Assembly: GCA_023369685.1 (NCBI GenBank)
Contig: SACZ01000007.1
Coordinates: 186,001-250,000 of the forward strand
Direction of reading: 5' to 3'
Source of the DNA: Prolixibacteraceae bacterium JC049
GTDB taxonomy: Bacteria > Bacteroidota > Bacteroidia > Bacteroidales > Prolixibacteraceae
Length of the DNA stretch: 64,000 nucleotides
This document shows, piece by piece, positions 43,537 through 53,331 of this stretch. The number at the start of each line of letters is the position of its first letter. Position 1 is the first letter of the stretch. The position numbers were made by a program, and so were the translations under genes. The notes below the pieces were generated by a model, which made no database searches, was not told the DNA's origin, and worked only from the letters and a program-made list of their open reading frames with translations.

Positions 43537-44499
43537 ATGAAAACAATCTTACCTCTTGTTCTTTTAATTTTTAGTTTCGGAAATATACAGGCATTAACAC
43601 AAACAGAACATGGAACTTTTCTAAAAGATATCAGTAAATTTACCCTTCAGAACGATATCAAATGTTCATCTACAAGCTCTATAGAGCCAACACCTTTGCA
43701 ACAACCATTACATCTTTCCATAAGAAACAACCAGAAACATTTAAAATATTGTTATGGAAATGATCAAAAAAAAGGTAGATATATAACATGTAACAACACT
43801 AAAATCTATTGTGAAATATATGGAGAAGGAGAACCACTACTTCTGCTTCACGGTAACGGACAATCCATTTCAACTTTTTCTGAACAAATTCCAGAGTATG
43901 CTAAGCATTTTAAGGTTATAGCCGTTGATACCCGAGGACAAGGAAAAAGTATAGATAAAGTATCAAAACGTTTTTCCTATGATCAATTTGCCGAGGACAT
44001 GAAAGCCTTATTAGATACATTAAATCTAAAACGAGTACATCTTGTAGGATGGAGCGATGGAGGCAATACTGGACTTATACTCGCAATGAAATACCCACAG
44101 TATGTAAAAAGCCTTATTACAATGGGAGCCAATCTGAATTCTTCAACTTCTGCTGTTTCACATGAAGTAGTTGAGTATATAAAGAATGAAATTGAAAAGC
44201 TAAAAGGGAAAGGCGACAAGGCAAACACTGCTATCATTAAACTTTTAAAAATGATGCTGGTAGAACCCAATATTGATCCGGTAGAGCTAAAAAATATAAA
44301 GGCAAAAACATTAGTGCTTGCAGGAGAGAAAGATATTATTCTAGAGCAACATACTCAACTAATTGCCAATAGTATTCCTAATGCAAGAATAAACATCGTT
44401 GAGAACGAAACTCATTTTTTGCCAACTGAAAACCCGAAACGATTTAATCAAATTGTTTTAGACTTTCTATTAAATAAAAACAACTCACAAACTAAATAA
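43537..44499 (+). CDS. Exported alpha/beta-hydrolase
   Basis: This 320-residue protein has a signal peptide (MKTILPLVLLIFSFGNIQA). About 75 variable residues follow, then an alpha/beta-hydrolase domain. The domain shows the oxyanion HGNGQS, VIAVDTRGQGKS, the nucleophile elbow GWSDGG with Ser173, the acid in LAGEKDII and the catalytic His in NETHFLPTE. Such enzymes cleave esters or related bonds; the substrate is not predictable. It is close (6 bases) to the following membrane protein gene and may be co-transcribed with it. Confidence 0.87.
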   Translation: MKTILPLVLLIFSFGNIQALTQTEHGTFLKDISKFTLQNDIKCSSTSSIEPTPLQQPLHLSIRNNQKHLKYCYGNDQKKGRYITCNNTKIYCEIYGEGEPLLLLHGNGQSISTFSEQIPEYAKHFKVIAVDTRGQGKSIDKVSKRFSYDQFAEDMKALLDTLNLKRVHLVGWSDGGNTGLILAMKYPQYVKSLITMGANLNSSTSAVSHEVVEYIKNEIEKLKGKGDKANTAIIKLLKMMLVEPNIDPVELKNIKAKTLVLAGEKDIILEQHTQLIANSIPNARINIVENETHFLPTENPKRFNQIVLDFLLNKNNSQTK

Positions 44500-44505
44500 C
44501 CCAAT

Positions 44506-45117
44506 ATGAACAGAATCAACCTCTCGCCCTTGAAGATTGGATTCATTGTTATGGGAATAACATCATTCTTCAGCAATATAAAATGGCTAGCACCAGTCGT
44601 TCTGGTTTTACTTGTTTTTTACTTTATCATTAACCTGATAATAAACCAGATGCGATACAGCAATGAAACCTGGATTGGTTTTGGAAAAAAGCACCTGTTC
44701 TACATTGATTCGTTGATACTGATTTTTCTGGGTATGCTATGGATGCTTCCCACTAATTTCTACCGGTTAGAAACACCAATTAACCTATATGAATTAAATA
44801 ACAGTTTCTATATGGGGTGTTTTTTGATTTTCATCGCATTTTATAATATTCGAACCTACCCAATTATATTGAAAGGCGATATATTTCATTTTCGGGCTAT
44901 AGCCATTTACTCCGAATCAATCAAATTAGATAAAATCATCAGTTGTTCTTGTGAAGCAAATGAGCTGATTATTGAAACTAAGAAAAGAACGATTCGCATC
45001 AAAAAAGCTGATATACCAATTTGCCCTGAAGAGTTTGAAAAAATTGCTAAAAAGATCAATGAATATATTCGCTATAATAACAAGCATTATCAACACTTAG
45101 CTCGACATTCAGGATAA
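44506..45117 (+). CDS. Membrane protein of unknown function
   Basis: This 203-residue protein has four predicted membrane helices in the first 125 residues (LKIGFIVMGITSFF, APVVLVLLVFYFIINLII, SLILIFLGMLWML, GCFLIFIAFYNI). A soluble beta/alpha tail follows (KLDKIISCSCEANELIIETK) that resembles small PH-like membrane-associated domains. No enzymatic motif is seen. It sits 6 bases after the hydrolase gene and 8 bases before the next membrane protein gene. Confidence 0.75.
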   Translation: MNRINLSPLKIGFIVMGITSFFSNIKWLAPVVLVLLVFYFIINLIINQMRYSNETWIGFGKKHLFYIDSLILIFLGMLWMLPTNFYRLETPINLYELNNSFYMGCFLIFIAFYNIRTYPIILKGDIFHFRAIAIYSESIKLDKIISCSCEANELIIETKKRTIRIKKADIPICPEEFEKIAKKINEYIRYNNKHYQHLARHSG

Positions 45118-45125
45118 ACTAAAAC

Positions 45126-45695
45126 ATGCAACACATAAATAATCAAACATCAAAATATGGCTCACTAAGTAGATTTCTAGGAAGTTATTTCATCATCTAC
45201 TTCTCATTGTTATTTGTAGCTATTACAATAGGTCATTTTAGCTATTACATAATTGCTAAAAGAGAATTCAGCTACGAAGACCTTTTCTATCCTCTAATAT
45301 ATGCATTAGTAGTATCCTCTGTCGCTATTCTACATTTGTCATACCTGCTTAAAGAGCTATTTATTTTACTCAATGACGATGAGGTAAAATCTCCCAATCA
45401 GTTCTATGATGCCAAGGAAACAATACCATGCGAAATATTCGATATGGATAAATTAATCGCACAATTACAAAATGCGGGACTATTAATCACATCGGTTCAT
45501 CGCGAAAAGAATATAATTAAAATACGGCAGAGATTAAATATTCACAGCCTGGGATGCGGAGGAATACTCCATTGGAATGAAAATCTAAAACAACTCGAAT
45601 TTATCAGTTTTTCAATCAACTACTACTCTAAAAAGCCATTAGCTAAATTCAACAAACAGGTGCTTGAGTTGATCAATTCACTGGAAAACAAATAA
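45126..45695 (+). CDS. Membrane protein of unknown function
   Basis: The protein has 189 residues with two membrane helices (FIIYFSLLFVAITIGHFSYY and LIYALVVSSVAILHLSYLL). A cytoplasmic or periplasmic domain of about 110 residues follows, with an alpha/beta pattern (DMDKLIAQLQNAGLLITSVH, IIKIRQRLNIHSLGCGGILH). I do not recognise the family. It forms a probable small operon with the two preceding genes. Confidence 0.72.
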   Translation: MQHINNQTSKYGSLSRFLGSYFIIYFSLLFVAITIGHFSYYIIAKREFSYEDLFYPLIYALVVSSVAILHLSYLLKELFILLNDDEVKSPNQFYDAKETIPCEIFDMDKLIAQLQNAGLLITSVHREKNIIKIRQRLNIHSLGCGGILHWNENLKQLEFISFSINYYSKKPLAKFNKQVLELINSLENK

Positions 45696-45769
45696 AGAGC
45701 ATTACAACATCACTTCTTGTAAAAGCGATTTTTTGGTATATTATACAAACAACAACAAACTTCTCTGCT

Positions 45770-46603
45770 ATGAAAAAACACTACCCCAGCATTTCGCAAG
45801 GCTTTGGAATAATTGCTATAATGATATTTATTTCTATTATTGTATCACCAGTACTCATTCTAATCAAATTTGTATTTAATTCCGAATTATCTTTTTTAAT
45901 CTCCTACCTTCTTTTTGTTGGAATCCCTTTTCTAATATTCAACAAAATAAAGAAAGGTACTTATCCGCAAGAATCTTACCAATTAGACATCATCGACACT
46001 CGTGCAATACCGCTTATTATAATGGCTACTCTTGCGCTTATTATTGGAGTCATCTCACCTATTTCCAGCCTTATACCTATCCCCGATAGTTTTCGAGACC
46101 TACTAATGAACTACTCACAACAAAAAGGTATTTACTCTTTTATTCTGCTGGTTATAGCTGCGCCTATTCTGGAAGAATTGATATTCAGAGGTATTGTGCT
46201 AGATGGTTTTCTAAAACAATACTCTCCCTTGAAATCCATTTTAATTTCAAGTACACTTTTCGGACTAGTGCATCTTAACCCCTGGCAATTTATAACTGCT
46301 TTCTTCATTGGCATTTTTGCCGGCTGGATCTATTATCGCACCAGAAGTTTGTCGCTAGCCATTCTTGTTCATGCATCAACTAACTCATGTGCCTTTATTG
46401 CCAGGCATCTCATTGATGTAGATCTATACAAAGAAGAATCACTAATTGAAGGTTATGGAGGGTGGACCAACTTTACATTGATTATTATTAGCTCATTCGT
46501 TGTGCTTTCCATCTCTATATATCTGCTAAAATATTTATTCCAGAAGTATGATGAGAAGCAATCCTTCAATAAAAATATAGATACTCTAACTTCTCAACTA
46601 TGA
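45770..46603 (+). CDS. CPBP-family intramembrane metalloprotease
   Basis: The protein has 277 residues with about seven membrane helices. All three family motifs are present: EELIFR (EExxxR), FGLVH (FxxxH) and HASTN (HxxxN), which bind the metal and water. CPBP/CAAX-like proteases cut within membranes and in bacteria are linked to peptide immunity or export. It follows the small membrane-protein genes after 74 bases, and no bacteriocin genes were seen. Confidence 0.9.
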   Translation: MKKHYPSISQGFGIIAIMIFISIIVSPVLILIKFVFNSELSFLISYLLFVGIPFLIFNKIKKGTYPQESYQLDIIDTRAIPLIIMATLALIIGVISPISSLIPIPDSFRDLLMNYSQQKGIYSFILLVIAAPILEELIFRGIVLDGFLKQYSPLKSILISSTLFGLVHLNPWQFITAFFIGIFAGWIYYRTRSLSLAILVHASTNSCAFIARHLIDVDLYKEESLIEGYGGWTNFTLIIISSFVVLSISIYLLKYLFQKYDEKQSFNKNIDTLTSQL

Positions 46604-46688
46604 TAACACTAAACGATCGCTAATAACAATTGATATATTGATTCAATTTTTTTCCTTTGCACACAAAAACAACATTACTAAATCTATC

Positions 46689-48326
46689 ATGAATAAAAGT
46701 TACATTTTACTTATTCTACTATCTTTTCTCTTTAGTTCTTTAATCTCTGCACAGAATCAAGTAGTCAATTACAAGAATAGCAATAATTTCAATACAAAGG
46801 CTGCACAAATAGATACTAATAAAAAACGGCAGTTAAGCAATAGTAAAATAGCAGAAAACAATATAATAGCCGACTCTATTAATGTAAAACTAAAACCGGC
46901 TCAATCTATTTCATATAACCGAGCATTACTTTCTGGGACTATTGCCTTAAATGCAGGAACCATCGACTCTATTGCCTTTCAGTACTCTCAAGATTCTTCA
47001 TTCTCATACCAATATATAATAAAAAATGCTGTAGCAAAAAACTCTTCTTCTGTTGTTTCAGCACTAATAAATAAGCTAGAAAGCAATACAAAATATAACT
47101 ACAGACTTTCTGTGTTTCACAATGGGAAACAAATACTTAGTTCAATTAAAAACTTCAAAACGTTAAGTAATTATGATCTAGGAAGTGGAGGAGCAGATGC
47201 TCTATCTAACTCGGCATATTTTTATGGAAAAATAACGCCCAGAGATACCACTATCACTGATATCAGATTTGAATATAGCACTGCATTTGAATATAACACA
47301 ACTAAATCATTTAAAAACTCTGTAGAAGCAAGCCCCAATAAAGTAACACCCGATTCCACATATTATGTAAACGCACAAGTTGATTCACTTATTCCAGAAA
47401 CAGAATACTTTGTAAGGTTAAGGGCTAAATATAAAAATCAGACCATCTATAGATATTATCCCTACTTTAAAACAAAGCCAGAATATACAATTTGGTTTAT
47501 TCCTAGGCATATACACGACAATAGTATTGAGTTTGTGGGATCAGTTGTAGCCTATAAAGATGACATCACCGATTTGACATTACAATATGGAAAAACTATT
47601 GACTATAGTAAATCTGTAAAAATCACACCCAATAAAAGACTCAAAGGAGAACACTCTAATCTAACTATTCGCTGTGAAATAAATGAACTAGATTCAAGTT
47701 CCATATATTTTTACAGACATCGATTTATTATGGGAGCTGACACTATCTATGGAAAAGATCAAATTATCAGTTTAGACTTGAAAATAAATATGTCTCTCAT
47801 CAGGGTCCAGCAAATATCAAATAATTCTGTTTTAGTAGAAGGACTAATAAATCCTAATTCGGGATACCTCCAAAATATTCATTTTAAATATGGAAAAGAT
47901 GGCAACCTATCCGACTCTATCTATTCAACACCGGGTCAAGTCAATACAAATAAAACCTACTTATTACAAGCAAAAATAGATAGTTTAACACCAAATGTCA
48001 AATATAGTATTCAGCTATCAGGTACAGGTTCTTATTCTAAAACATACAAATCAAACACTCTGGAGTTTATAGTTACAGACAAAACAGGAGTAAAGATTCG
48101 TAATAAAAGTCGTGATATTAAAATATACCCTAACCCTTGTTCTAAAATTTTTAGTATACTTTCAGACACTCCTGTTATTCTAGTAGAATTATTTAATACA
48201 GATGGAAATCGAATAAAAACAACTCACAACACCCAATTAGATATTTCAGAACTCCCAACAGGTGTCTACTTTGTAAAAATTCAGACAGAAGCAAATACAC
48301 TAATTCGAAAAATATTAAAAATATAA
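46689..48326 (+). CDS. T9SS-secreted surface protein with four beta-sandwich repeats
   Basis: I chose the ATG at 46689, which gives a clean signal peptide (YILLILLSFLFSSLISAQ) and 545 residues; 46638 would add 17 residues before it. Four fibronectin-III-like units of about 90-100 residues follow, each with a DSIAFQYSxD-type strand and an INxLxSNTKYNYRL-type strand. The end (IYPNPCSKIF, LFNTDGNRIKT, LPTGVYFVKI) is a type-A sorting domain for type IX secretion. The protein is therefore probably exported through T9SS and anchored or released at the surface. It has no catalytic motif; an adhesin role is an inference. Confidence 0.87.
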   Translation: MNKSYILLILLSFLFSSLISAQNQVVNYKNSNNFNTKAAQIDTNKKRQLSNSKIAENNIIADSINVKLKPAQSISYNRALLSGTIALNAGTIDSIAFQYSQDSSFSYQYIIKNAVAKNSSSVVSALINKLESNTKYNYRLSVFHNGKQILSSIKNFKTLSNYDLGSGGADALSNSAYFYGKITPRDTTITDIRFEYSTAFEYNTTKSFKNSVEASPNKVTPDSTYYVNAQVDSLIPETEYFVRLRAKYKNQTIYRYYPYFKTKPEYTIWFIPRHIHDNSIEFVGSVVAYKDDITDLTLQYGKTIDYSKSVKITPNKRLKGEHSNLTIRCEINELDSSSIYFYRHRFIMGADTIYGKDQIISLDLKINMSLIRVQQISNNSVLVEGLINPNSGYLQNIHFKYGKDGNLSDSIYSTPGQVNTNKTYLLQAKIDSLTPNVKYSIQLSGTGSYSKTYKSNTLEFIVTDKTGVKIRNKSRDIKIYPNPCSKIFSILSDTPVILVELFNTDGNRIKTTHNTQLDISELPTGVYFVKIQTEANTLIRKILKI

Positions 48327-48360
48327 CTTATCAAGTTTACTCAATTCTGATAATATAAAA

Positions 48361-48384
48361 AAGGCCACCCAAACGGATGGCCTT
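48361..48384. terminator. Bidirectional terminator between convergent genes
   Basis: AAGGCCA..CC (from 48361) pairs with GG..TGGCCTT (to 48384) around an AAAC loop. It is flanked by A-rich sequence on the left and TTTA on the right. It serves the 46689 gene on the plus strand and probably susD on the minus strand, although 150 bases separate it from the susD stop. Confidence 0.75.
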
Positions 48385-48399
48385 TATGGAATGTTGGTA

Positions 48400-48446
48400 T
48401 CAGGGATTCTTGTGAATGTGTGCAATAAGAAAAACCGAATCCCTGA
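48400..48446 (-). repeat. Inverted repeat in the region after susD
   Basis: TCAGGGATTC (48400-48409) and GAATCCCTGA (48437-48446) are perfect 10-base arms around a 27-base spacer. It lies in the 3' region of the susD transcript and could form a stem protecting the end or be part of a small RNA. Confidence 0.5.
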
Positions 48447-48535
48447 CTTTGCATTGTCAATCGCCTCTGTGGCCAACGTGCGGTGAAGACCGTAGCATTG
48501 ATTAACTGATACAAGTATTAACCGTAAATCTCAAA

Positions 48536-50215
48536 TTAATAACCAGGATTATTCTCGATAGGATTATCCAGGTTAGCATCGATAAATGGCTGAGGAATTG
48601 GGTACAGCTTATCTCTGTCTGTAACCTTTGTTCCTGCTAGAGAATTGTACAATTGCGTACGCTCTAACCATTTATTGTTACGCAACAATGTGTAACGACG
48701 GTGCTCCTCGGAGTATAACTCACGAGCGCGCTCTTCCATAATGAAATCTACCGTTACATCGGCTGCTGTGATTGGTGCAGCATGCGCTCTGTTGCGTAGT
48801 GCGTTTATATATTCAGCAGCTTTACCGTTATCACCAGCCTTTTGATAAGCTTCTGCCATTAATAGGTAAGTATCTGCCAAACGTAAGTATACGTGATCGT
48901 TATATCCTAGAGCCTCTTTTACGTTATCGGCACGTGTCCAGTCCCATTTGCGTGTGCAAACACGGAACATCTGGTGCACTGTTAAATCATCGTCAGTTGT
49001 CATCCATAGGGTATCACCAACTGCTGCATCAGGGTATTTAGCTTGAATTTTCGAAAGTGCATCGGCCGCATTAATTACATGATACTTTCTCCAAGCATGA
49101 TCGGAACCACGATCGTCTTTTACCTTTCCATTGGCATCTTTATCATATACATCGTTCAACATGTAGTTGGTAGCACATAAACGATCTTGTCCTCGTCCAC
49201 CACGCTCTACAGAATATGCCAAACCACCTCCTGTGTGTTTGTTGTAGTCTGAGATAAACTCACGACGCATAATATTACGTCCTTTACCTCCGTTAATATC
49301 CAATTGATTAGGCATTACCCAAAGAGCTTCAGTATTTCCTTCGCTATAGTTCGAATTACCATCTTTAAACATGTCCATATAAGCAACACCTGGCTCACTG
49401 GCATATTTCCCGTAACGCTCAGTTACCAAACGGAATGCTCCGTTATCAATTAAATCGCTTCCTACAGTAATTGCATCGTTGTATTGCTCCATGCAGATGT
49501 ATAGCTCTGTCAGGTAGTGCTGAGCAGTCCCTTTTGAAACACGCGCGTCGTTCATTGGAGTCTCTGTCAGATTATCTACAGCGGCTTTTAGGTCTTTCTC
49601 CATGAATGCATAAACCTCATCCAACGAGTTACGCTTCCAGTCGGTAACAATCTTACTACCATCCGACTCTTCGGTATTGATAGGCACTGCACCAAAAAGG
49701 TAAGTCAAATGACGATATGCCCATGCTCTAAAGAAACGTGCTTCGGCCACATAGTAATTCTTTTCTTCATCAGTCAGGTTATGCGTTCCGTTTTCAGCAC
49801 GATTAATAATGGTATTGGCTGCATTGATAATTTTATACTGCCATTCCCAAATTGTATTTAAATAGCCATTTTCGGCATTCAACTGATCTTGCCAGAAAAC
49901 AATGAATTGCGATTCAGAACGAGGATACGATGATGTGATCACATCGGTTCCCCCCATCATACATCCCACTGCCAGTGCGTTGTATGAACCTACTAACTTC
50001 TTCTTTACATTAACCCCACTACGCTCTACACGTGTAAGTCCGTAAATTCCATAAAGTCCTGCCTCGAAACCTGCTTTATCTTTAAAAAGGTTATCTGGCG
50101 AAGAAAGATGAGGAACTTCCTGGTCTAGCTCCGTCTCGCTGCATGAAGGAGCAACCATTAAAAATGCCATTATTGCCACTAGCCACATTGAGTTATATAT
50201 CTTATTTCTCTTCAT
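48536..50215 (-). CDS. SusD-like starch-binding outer-membrane lipoprotein
   Basis: This 559-residue protein has a lipoprotein signal ending APSCSET. The SusD fold is marked by FKDKAGFEAGLYGIYGLTR and YYVAEARFFRAWAYRHLTYLFG. A TPR-like helical region follows, and the C-terminus has YLRLADTYLLMAEAYQKAGD and TDRDKLYPIPQPFIDANLD. SusD proteins sit on the cell surface over the SusC channel and capture glycans. It is 46 bases downstream of the susC-like gene. The substrate is not evident from sequence. Confidence 0.95.
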   Translation of the reverse strand: MKRNKIYNSMWLVAIMAFLMVAPSCSETELDQEVPHLSSPDNLFKDKAGFEAGLYGIYGLTRVERSGVNVKKKLVGSYNALAVGCMMGGTDVITSSYPRSESQFIVFWQDQLNAENGYLNTIWEWQYKIINAANTIINRAENGTHNLTDEEKNYYVAEARFFRAWAYRHLTYLFGAVPINTEESDGSKIVTDWKRNSLDEVYAFMEKDLKAAVDNLTETPMNDARVSKGTAQHYLTELYICMEQYNDAITVGSDLIDNGAFRLVTERYGKYASEPGVAYMDMFKDGNSNYSEGNTEALWVMPNQLDINGGKGRNIMRREFISDYNKHTGGGLAYSVERGGRGQDRLCATNYMLNDVYDKDANGKVKDDRGSDHAWRKYHVINAADALSKIQAKYPDAAVGDTLWMTTDDDLTVHQMFRVCTRKWDWTRADNVKEALGYNDHVYLRLADTYLLMAEAYQKAGDNGKAAEYINALRNRAHAAPITAADVTVDFIMEERARELYSEEHRRYTLLRNNKWLERTQLYNSLAGTKVTDRDKLYPIPQPFIDANLDNPIENNPGY

Positions 50216-50261
50216 CTCTTTTAATTTTTAATTACTGAATGTTTAAAAAACCGATGATTGA

Positions 50262-53189
50262 TTAAAACGACAACTGTAGTCCTACAACAAACTCTTTTTG
50301 TAGAGGAACACTACGCTGTCCGTTGAATTCAGGATCCATTCCATCCCAGTTTGAGATAGTAAACAAGTTGCGACCTGTTACATATGCCTTCATGTTTTTG
50401 AATCCAATCTCTTTAGCCACACTTTTACTCAACTCGTAGCTAAGAGTAATGTCCTTGATACGAATGAAATCAGCTTTCTCGTACGAGCGTACACCAAATG
50501 GGTTAGCCAACTTATTGTTTCTAGGATAGTTGTTCACCGGGTTTTCTGGAGTCCAGTAAGTTCTTTTAATGAAGTTAGTACGACCATCAAAACCATCAGG
50601 CTCAGTAAATTTCGAGTCATTCAGCTTTGTTACTCCCTGCACTCCATGTGCAAAGATGTATAGCGACCAATTTTTATAAGTAAATGTATTGGTCCATCCC
50701 CATGTCCATTTAGGATCGCGCTGACCAATAATCTGACGATCTTCGCCATCGATCTTTTTATCACCATTCAGGTCACGAATTTTCACATCGCCAGGAACAG
50801 CATTGGGTTGTGCCGAATTAGCAATGTCATCTCCCTCTTGCCATACTCCATCGAACACATAGTCGTAATTTACACGAATAGGCTCACCTACAAACAGTTT
50901 TGCTCCTTTATCAAATTCGTTTCCACCATATAGTGAAACAATTTGGTTCTTGTTAGCTGCAAAATTAATTCCGGCATTCCATTTGAAATCATCTTCTTCA
51001 ATTACGTTTCCGTGAATACCCAATTCGATACCAGAGTTCTTAGTTTCACCAATATTTTGCAAGATATTAGATACTCCGTGAATTGGAGGAATAGGACGGC
51101 GGAAAAGCAAATCGCTGGTTTGCGTGTGATAAAAGTCGAAAGTACCTTGTACACGACCTTGCCATAGAGTGAAGTCGGCACCTAAGTTATACGAAGTTGT
51201 TTTTTCCCAACCTAAGTCCGAATTCTGCAGCTGCTCTGTTACGAAACCTGGTTTTCCCGATTCTCCAACAACATAGCTGTAGTAACCATTGAAATCGCTC
51301 ATGGTAGCTAAGTTATCATATGGTCCAACTGCCTGGTTACCATTCTGACCAATTGATAAACGAACTTTCAAGCTCGACAATACATCTCCTTTGAAAAACT
51401 CTTCGTTATGTACGTTCCATCCCAATGCTACTGATGGGAAAACACCATACTTTTTATCTGCACCGAAGCCCGAGAAACCGTCACGACGCACTGTCGCAGT
51501 AATTAAATAGCGATTATCATAGCTATAGTTCAAACGTCCCATTTGCGATAATAAAGTGGTACTCCAAAATCCTACTCCAGGAGTAATACTTGCCGCATTA
51601 GCTGGCTTGTAATAGCTAAAAATATCATTTGCATATCCACTGGTTTTCAGTGTATTCCCTTTATACTTTTCGTACTGATAACTGTAAAGACCTGTGAAAG
51701 CAATACTATGTTTTCCAAACTCTTTATTATACGTTACAATATTCTCCACCAAGTAGTTGAAATTTCTTCCCACACTTGTTTCACCCAATCCTAACACACC
51801 ATCTTCGGTATCTCTTCCGTAGTATTGAGCCTTATCGCGCAATCCAACTTCAACGCCAGTATTTAATTTATAAGCCAAACCTGGAATAAATGGCAACTTC
51901 ACATTGAATGAATTGTTGGTGATAACACGATAGGCTTTATCCTCATGATCAGCCAAAGTCGACTGGAACGGATTACCAAAATAGGTATCGGTAGGCCATG
52001 GATAAACCGTTAAACGACCTTCGTCATCGTACTTTTTAGCAAATGGATTCATCGAATAACCGTAACCTGTACTCACCGGAATTCCACTTCTATCGATATA
52101 ATTTAGCTGTGTATTGGTAGAATACGATAACCATTCGTTCAATGTAGTATTTAAGTTTACACGCAAGTTGTAGCGGCTAAAATCATCGTTTACAGCAATA
52201 CCTTTACTGTTGAACAGAGTTGCTGAAACATAGTAAGTTGTTTTATCGCTTCCACCACGTACCGAAATATTGTGTTCTTGCTTTGCTCCGTTACGGAATA
52301 CTTCATCTTGCCAGTTGGTCCACTCTCCAGCATCTAAACGACCTTGTTCAAACGCATCCAAATCGGCATTGTAACGCTCTTTCTTCCATGCAGCGTAAGC
52401 TGGTCCATCGTAAACATCGAAATATTTCCCAATAACACTGGCTCCATAATATCCGCTATAAGAGAAAGTAGCTTCTCCTTTTTTACCCGACTTGGTTTTG
52501 ATTAGGATAACACCATTGGAACCACGAGAACCGTAAATCGCCACCGAAGAAGCATCCTTTAAGATACTCATCGATTCGATATCAGTAGGTACAATGTCTG
52601 AAAGGCTTCCTGAAAAAGGTACACCATCTAAAACAATTAGTGGACTGTTATTGGCATTCACCGAATTTCTTCCTCGAATCAATAACTCCACACTACCTCC
52701 TTCGGCATTTGAGCTAGATGAAGAGATGTTGACTCCGGCAACAGCTCCTTGAAGAGCCTGTGTGAAGTTAGCATTGGGTTTCCCCTCCATTCTATCCATC
52801 TTAACCGTTGAAACGGCTCCGGTAACATCTGATTTCTTCTGTACACCATAACCAACAGCAACTACTTCGTCTAAGCCAATGGCGTCGACTTCCATAACTA
52901 CCTGTAAGTTGTTCTTACTGGTTACATCGATCTCTTGCGTTGTCATTCCCACAAATGAAAACACCAAAACATTATTCCCTTCAGGCTGAGAAATACTAAA
53001 ATCGCCATCGAAATTGGTAACAGTACCAACTGTTGTTCCTTTAAACACAATAGAAACACCAGGAATTGGCTCTTTCGCATCATCCAGCACCTTACCTGTA
53101 ATTACCCTCTTCTGGGCATAACTTACAGTCCCACATAGTAGCAACACAAGTGCCAACATCCAATGGGATAAATAACTGCGTTTTTTCAT
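50262..53189 (-). CDS. SusC-like TonB-dependent outer-membrane transporter
   Basis: The 975 residues start with a signal peptide (ending TVSYAQ). A carboxypeptidase-regulatory-like domain (VITGKVLDDAKEPIPGVSIV), the TonB box region (LDEVVAVGYG), the plug (SGSLSDIVPTDIESMSILKD) and the barrel ending ... FVVGLQLSF follow. It imports glycan fragments captured by SusD, powered by TonB. It lies downstream of the GH2 and alkaline phosphatase genes on the same strand, separated by 142 bases that hold a 13-base direct repeat. Confidence 0.96.
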   Translation of the reverse strand: MKKRSYLSHWMLALVLLLCGTVSYAQKRVITGKVLDDAKEPIPGVSIVFKGTTVGTVTNFDGDFSISQPEGNNVLVFSFVGMTTQEIDVTSKNNLQVVMEVDAIGLDEVVAVGYGVQKKSDVTGAVSTVKMDRMEGKPNANFTQALQGAVAGVNISSSSSNAEGGSVELLIRGRNSVNANNSPLIVLDGVPFSGSLSDIVPTDIESMSILKDASSVAIYGSRGSNGVILIKTKSGKKGEATFSYSGYYGASVIGKYFDVYDGPAYAAWKKERYNADLDAFEQGRLDAGEWTNWQDEVFRNGAKQEHNISVRGGSDKTTYYVSATLFNSKGIAVNDDFSRYNLRVNLNTTLNEWLSYSTNTQLNYIDRSGIPVSTGYGYSMNPFAKKYDDEGRLTVYPWPTDTYFGNPFQSTLADHEDKAYRVITNNSFNVKLPFIPGLAYKLNTGVEVGLRDKAQYYGRDTEDGVLGLGETSVGRNFNYLVENIVTYNKEFGKHSIAFTGLYSYQYEKYKGNTLKTSGYANDIFSYYKPANAASITPGVGFWSTTLLSQMGRLNYSYDNRYLITATVRRDGFSGFGADKKYGVFPSVALGWNVHNEEFFKGDVLSSLKVRLSIGQNGNQAVGPYDNLATMSDFNGYYSYVVGESGKPGFVTEQLQNSDLGWEKTTSYNLGADFTLWQGRVQGTFDFYHTQTSDLLFRRPIPPIHGVSNILQNIGETKNSGIELGIHGNVIEEDDFKWNAGINFAANKNQIVSLYGGNEFDKGAKLFVGEPIRVNYDYVFDGVWQEGDDIANSAQPNAVPGDVKIRDLNGDKKIDGEDRQIIGQRDPKWTWGWTNTFTYKNWSLYIFAHGVQGVTKLNDSKFTEPDGFDGRTNFIKRTYWTPENPVNNYPRNNKLANPFGVRSYEKADFIRIKDITLSYELSKSVAKEIGFKNMKAYVTGRNLFTISNWDGMDPEFNGQRSVPLQKEFVVGLQLSF

Positions 53190-53197
53190 AAAAAAAA

Positions 53198-53274
53198 TCT
53201 TAGTTTGGTTTAATCTCTACATTTAGTGGAATATCAGAAGTTACCCGTGCTTATCGCCCTTTCTTAGTTTGGTT
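53198..53274 (-). promoter_or_regulatory. 13-base direct repeat upstream of susC
   Basis: TCTTAGTTTGGTT occurs at 53198-53210 and again at 53262-53274, exactly 64 bases apart, in the gap before the susC-like gene (AACCAAACTAAGA when read on the coding strand). It could be paired binding sites or a leader element. No promoter box was clearly visible. Confidence 0.5.
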
Positions 53275-53331
53275 ATTAGTTTTATCTCGATAGCGATTGG
53301 CCCTTGATGTTATCCTCTTTTACCCACTAAT

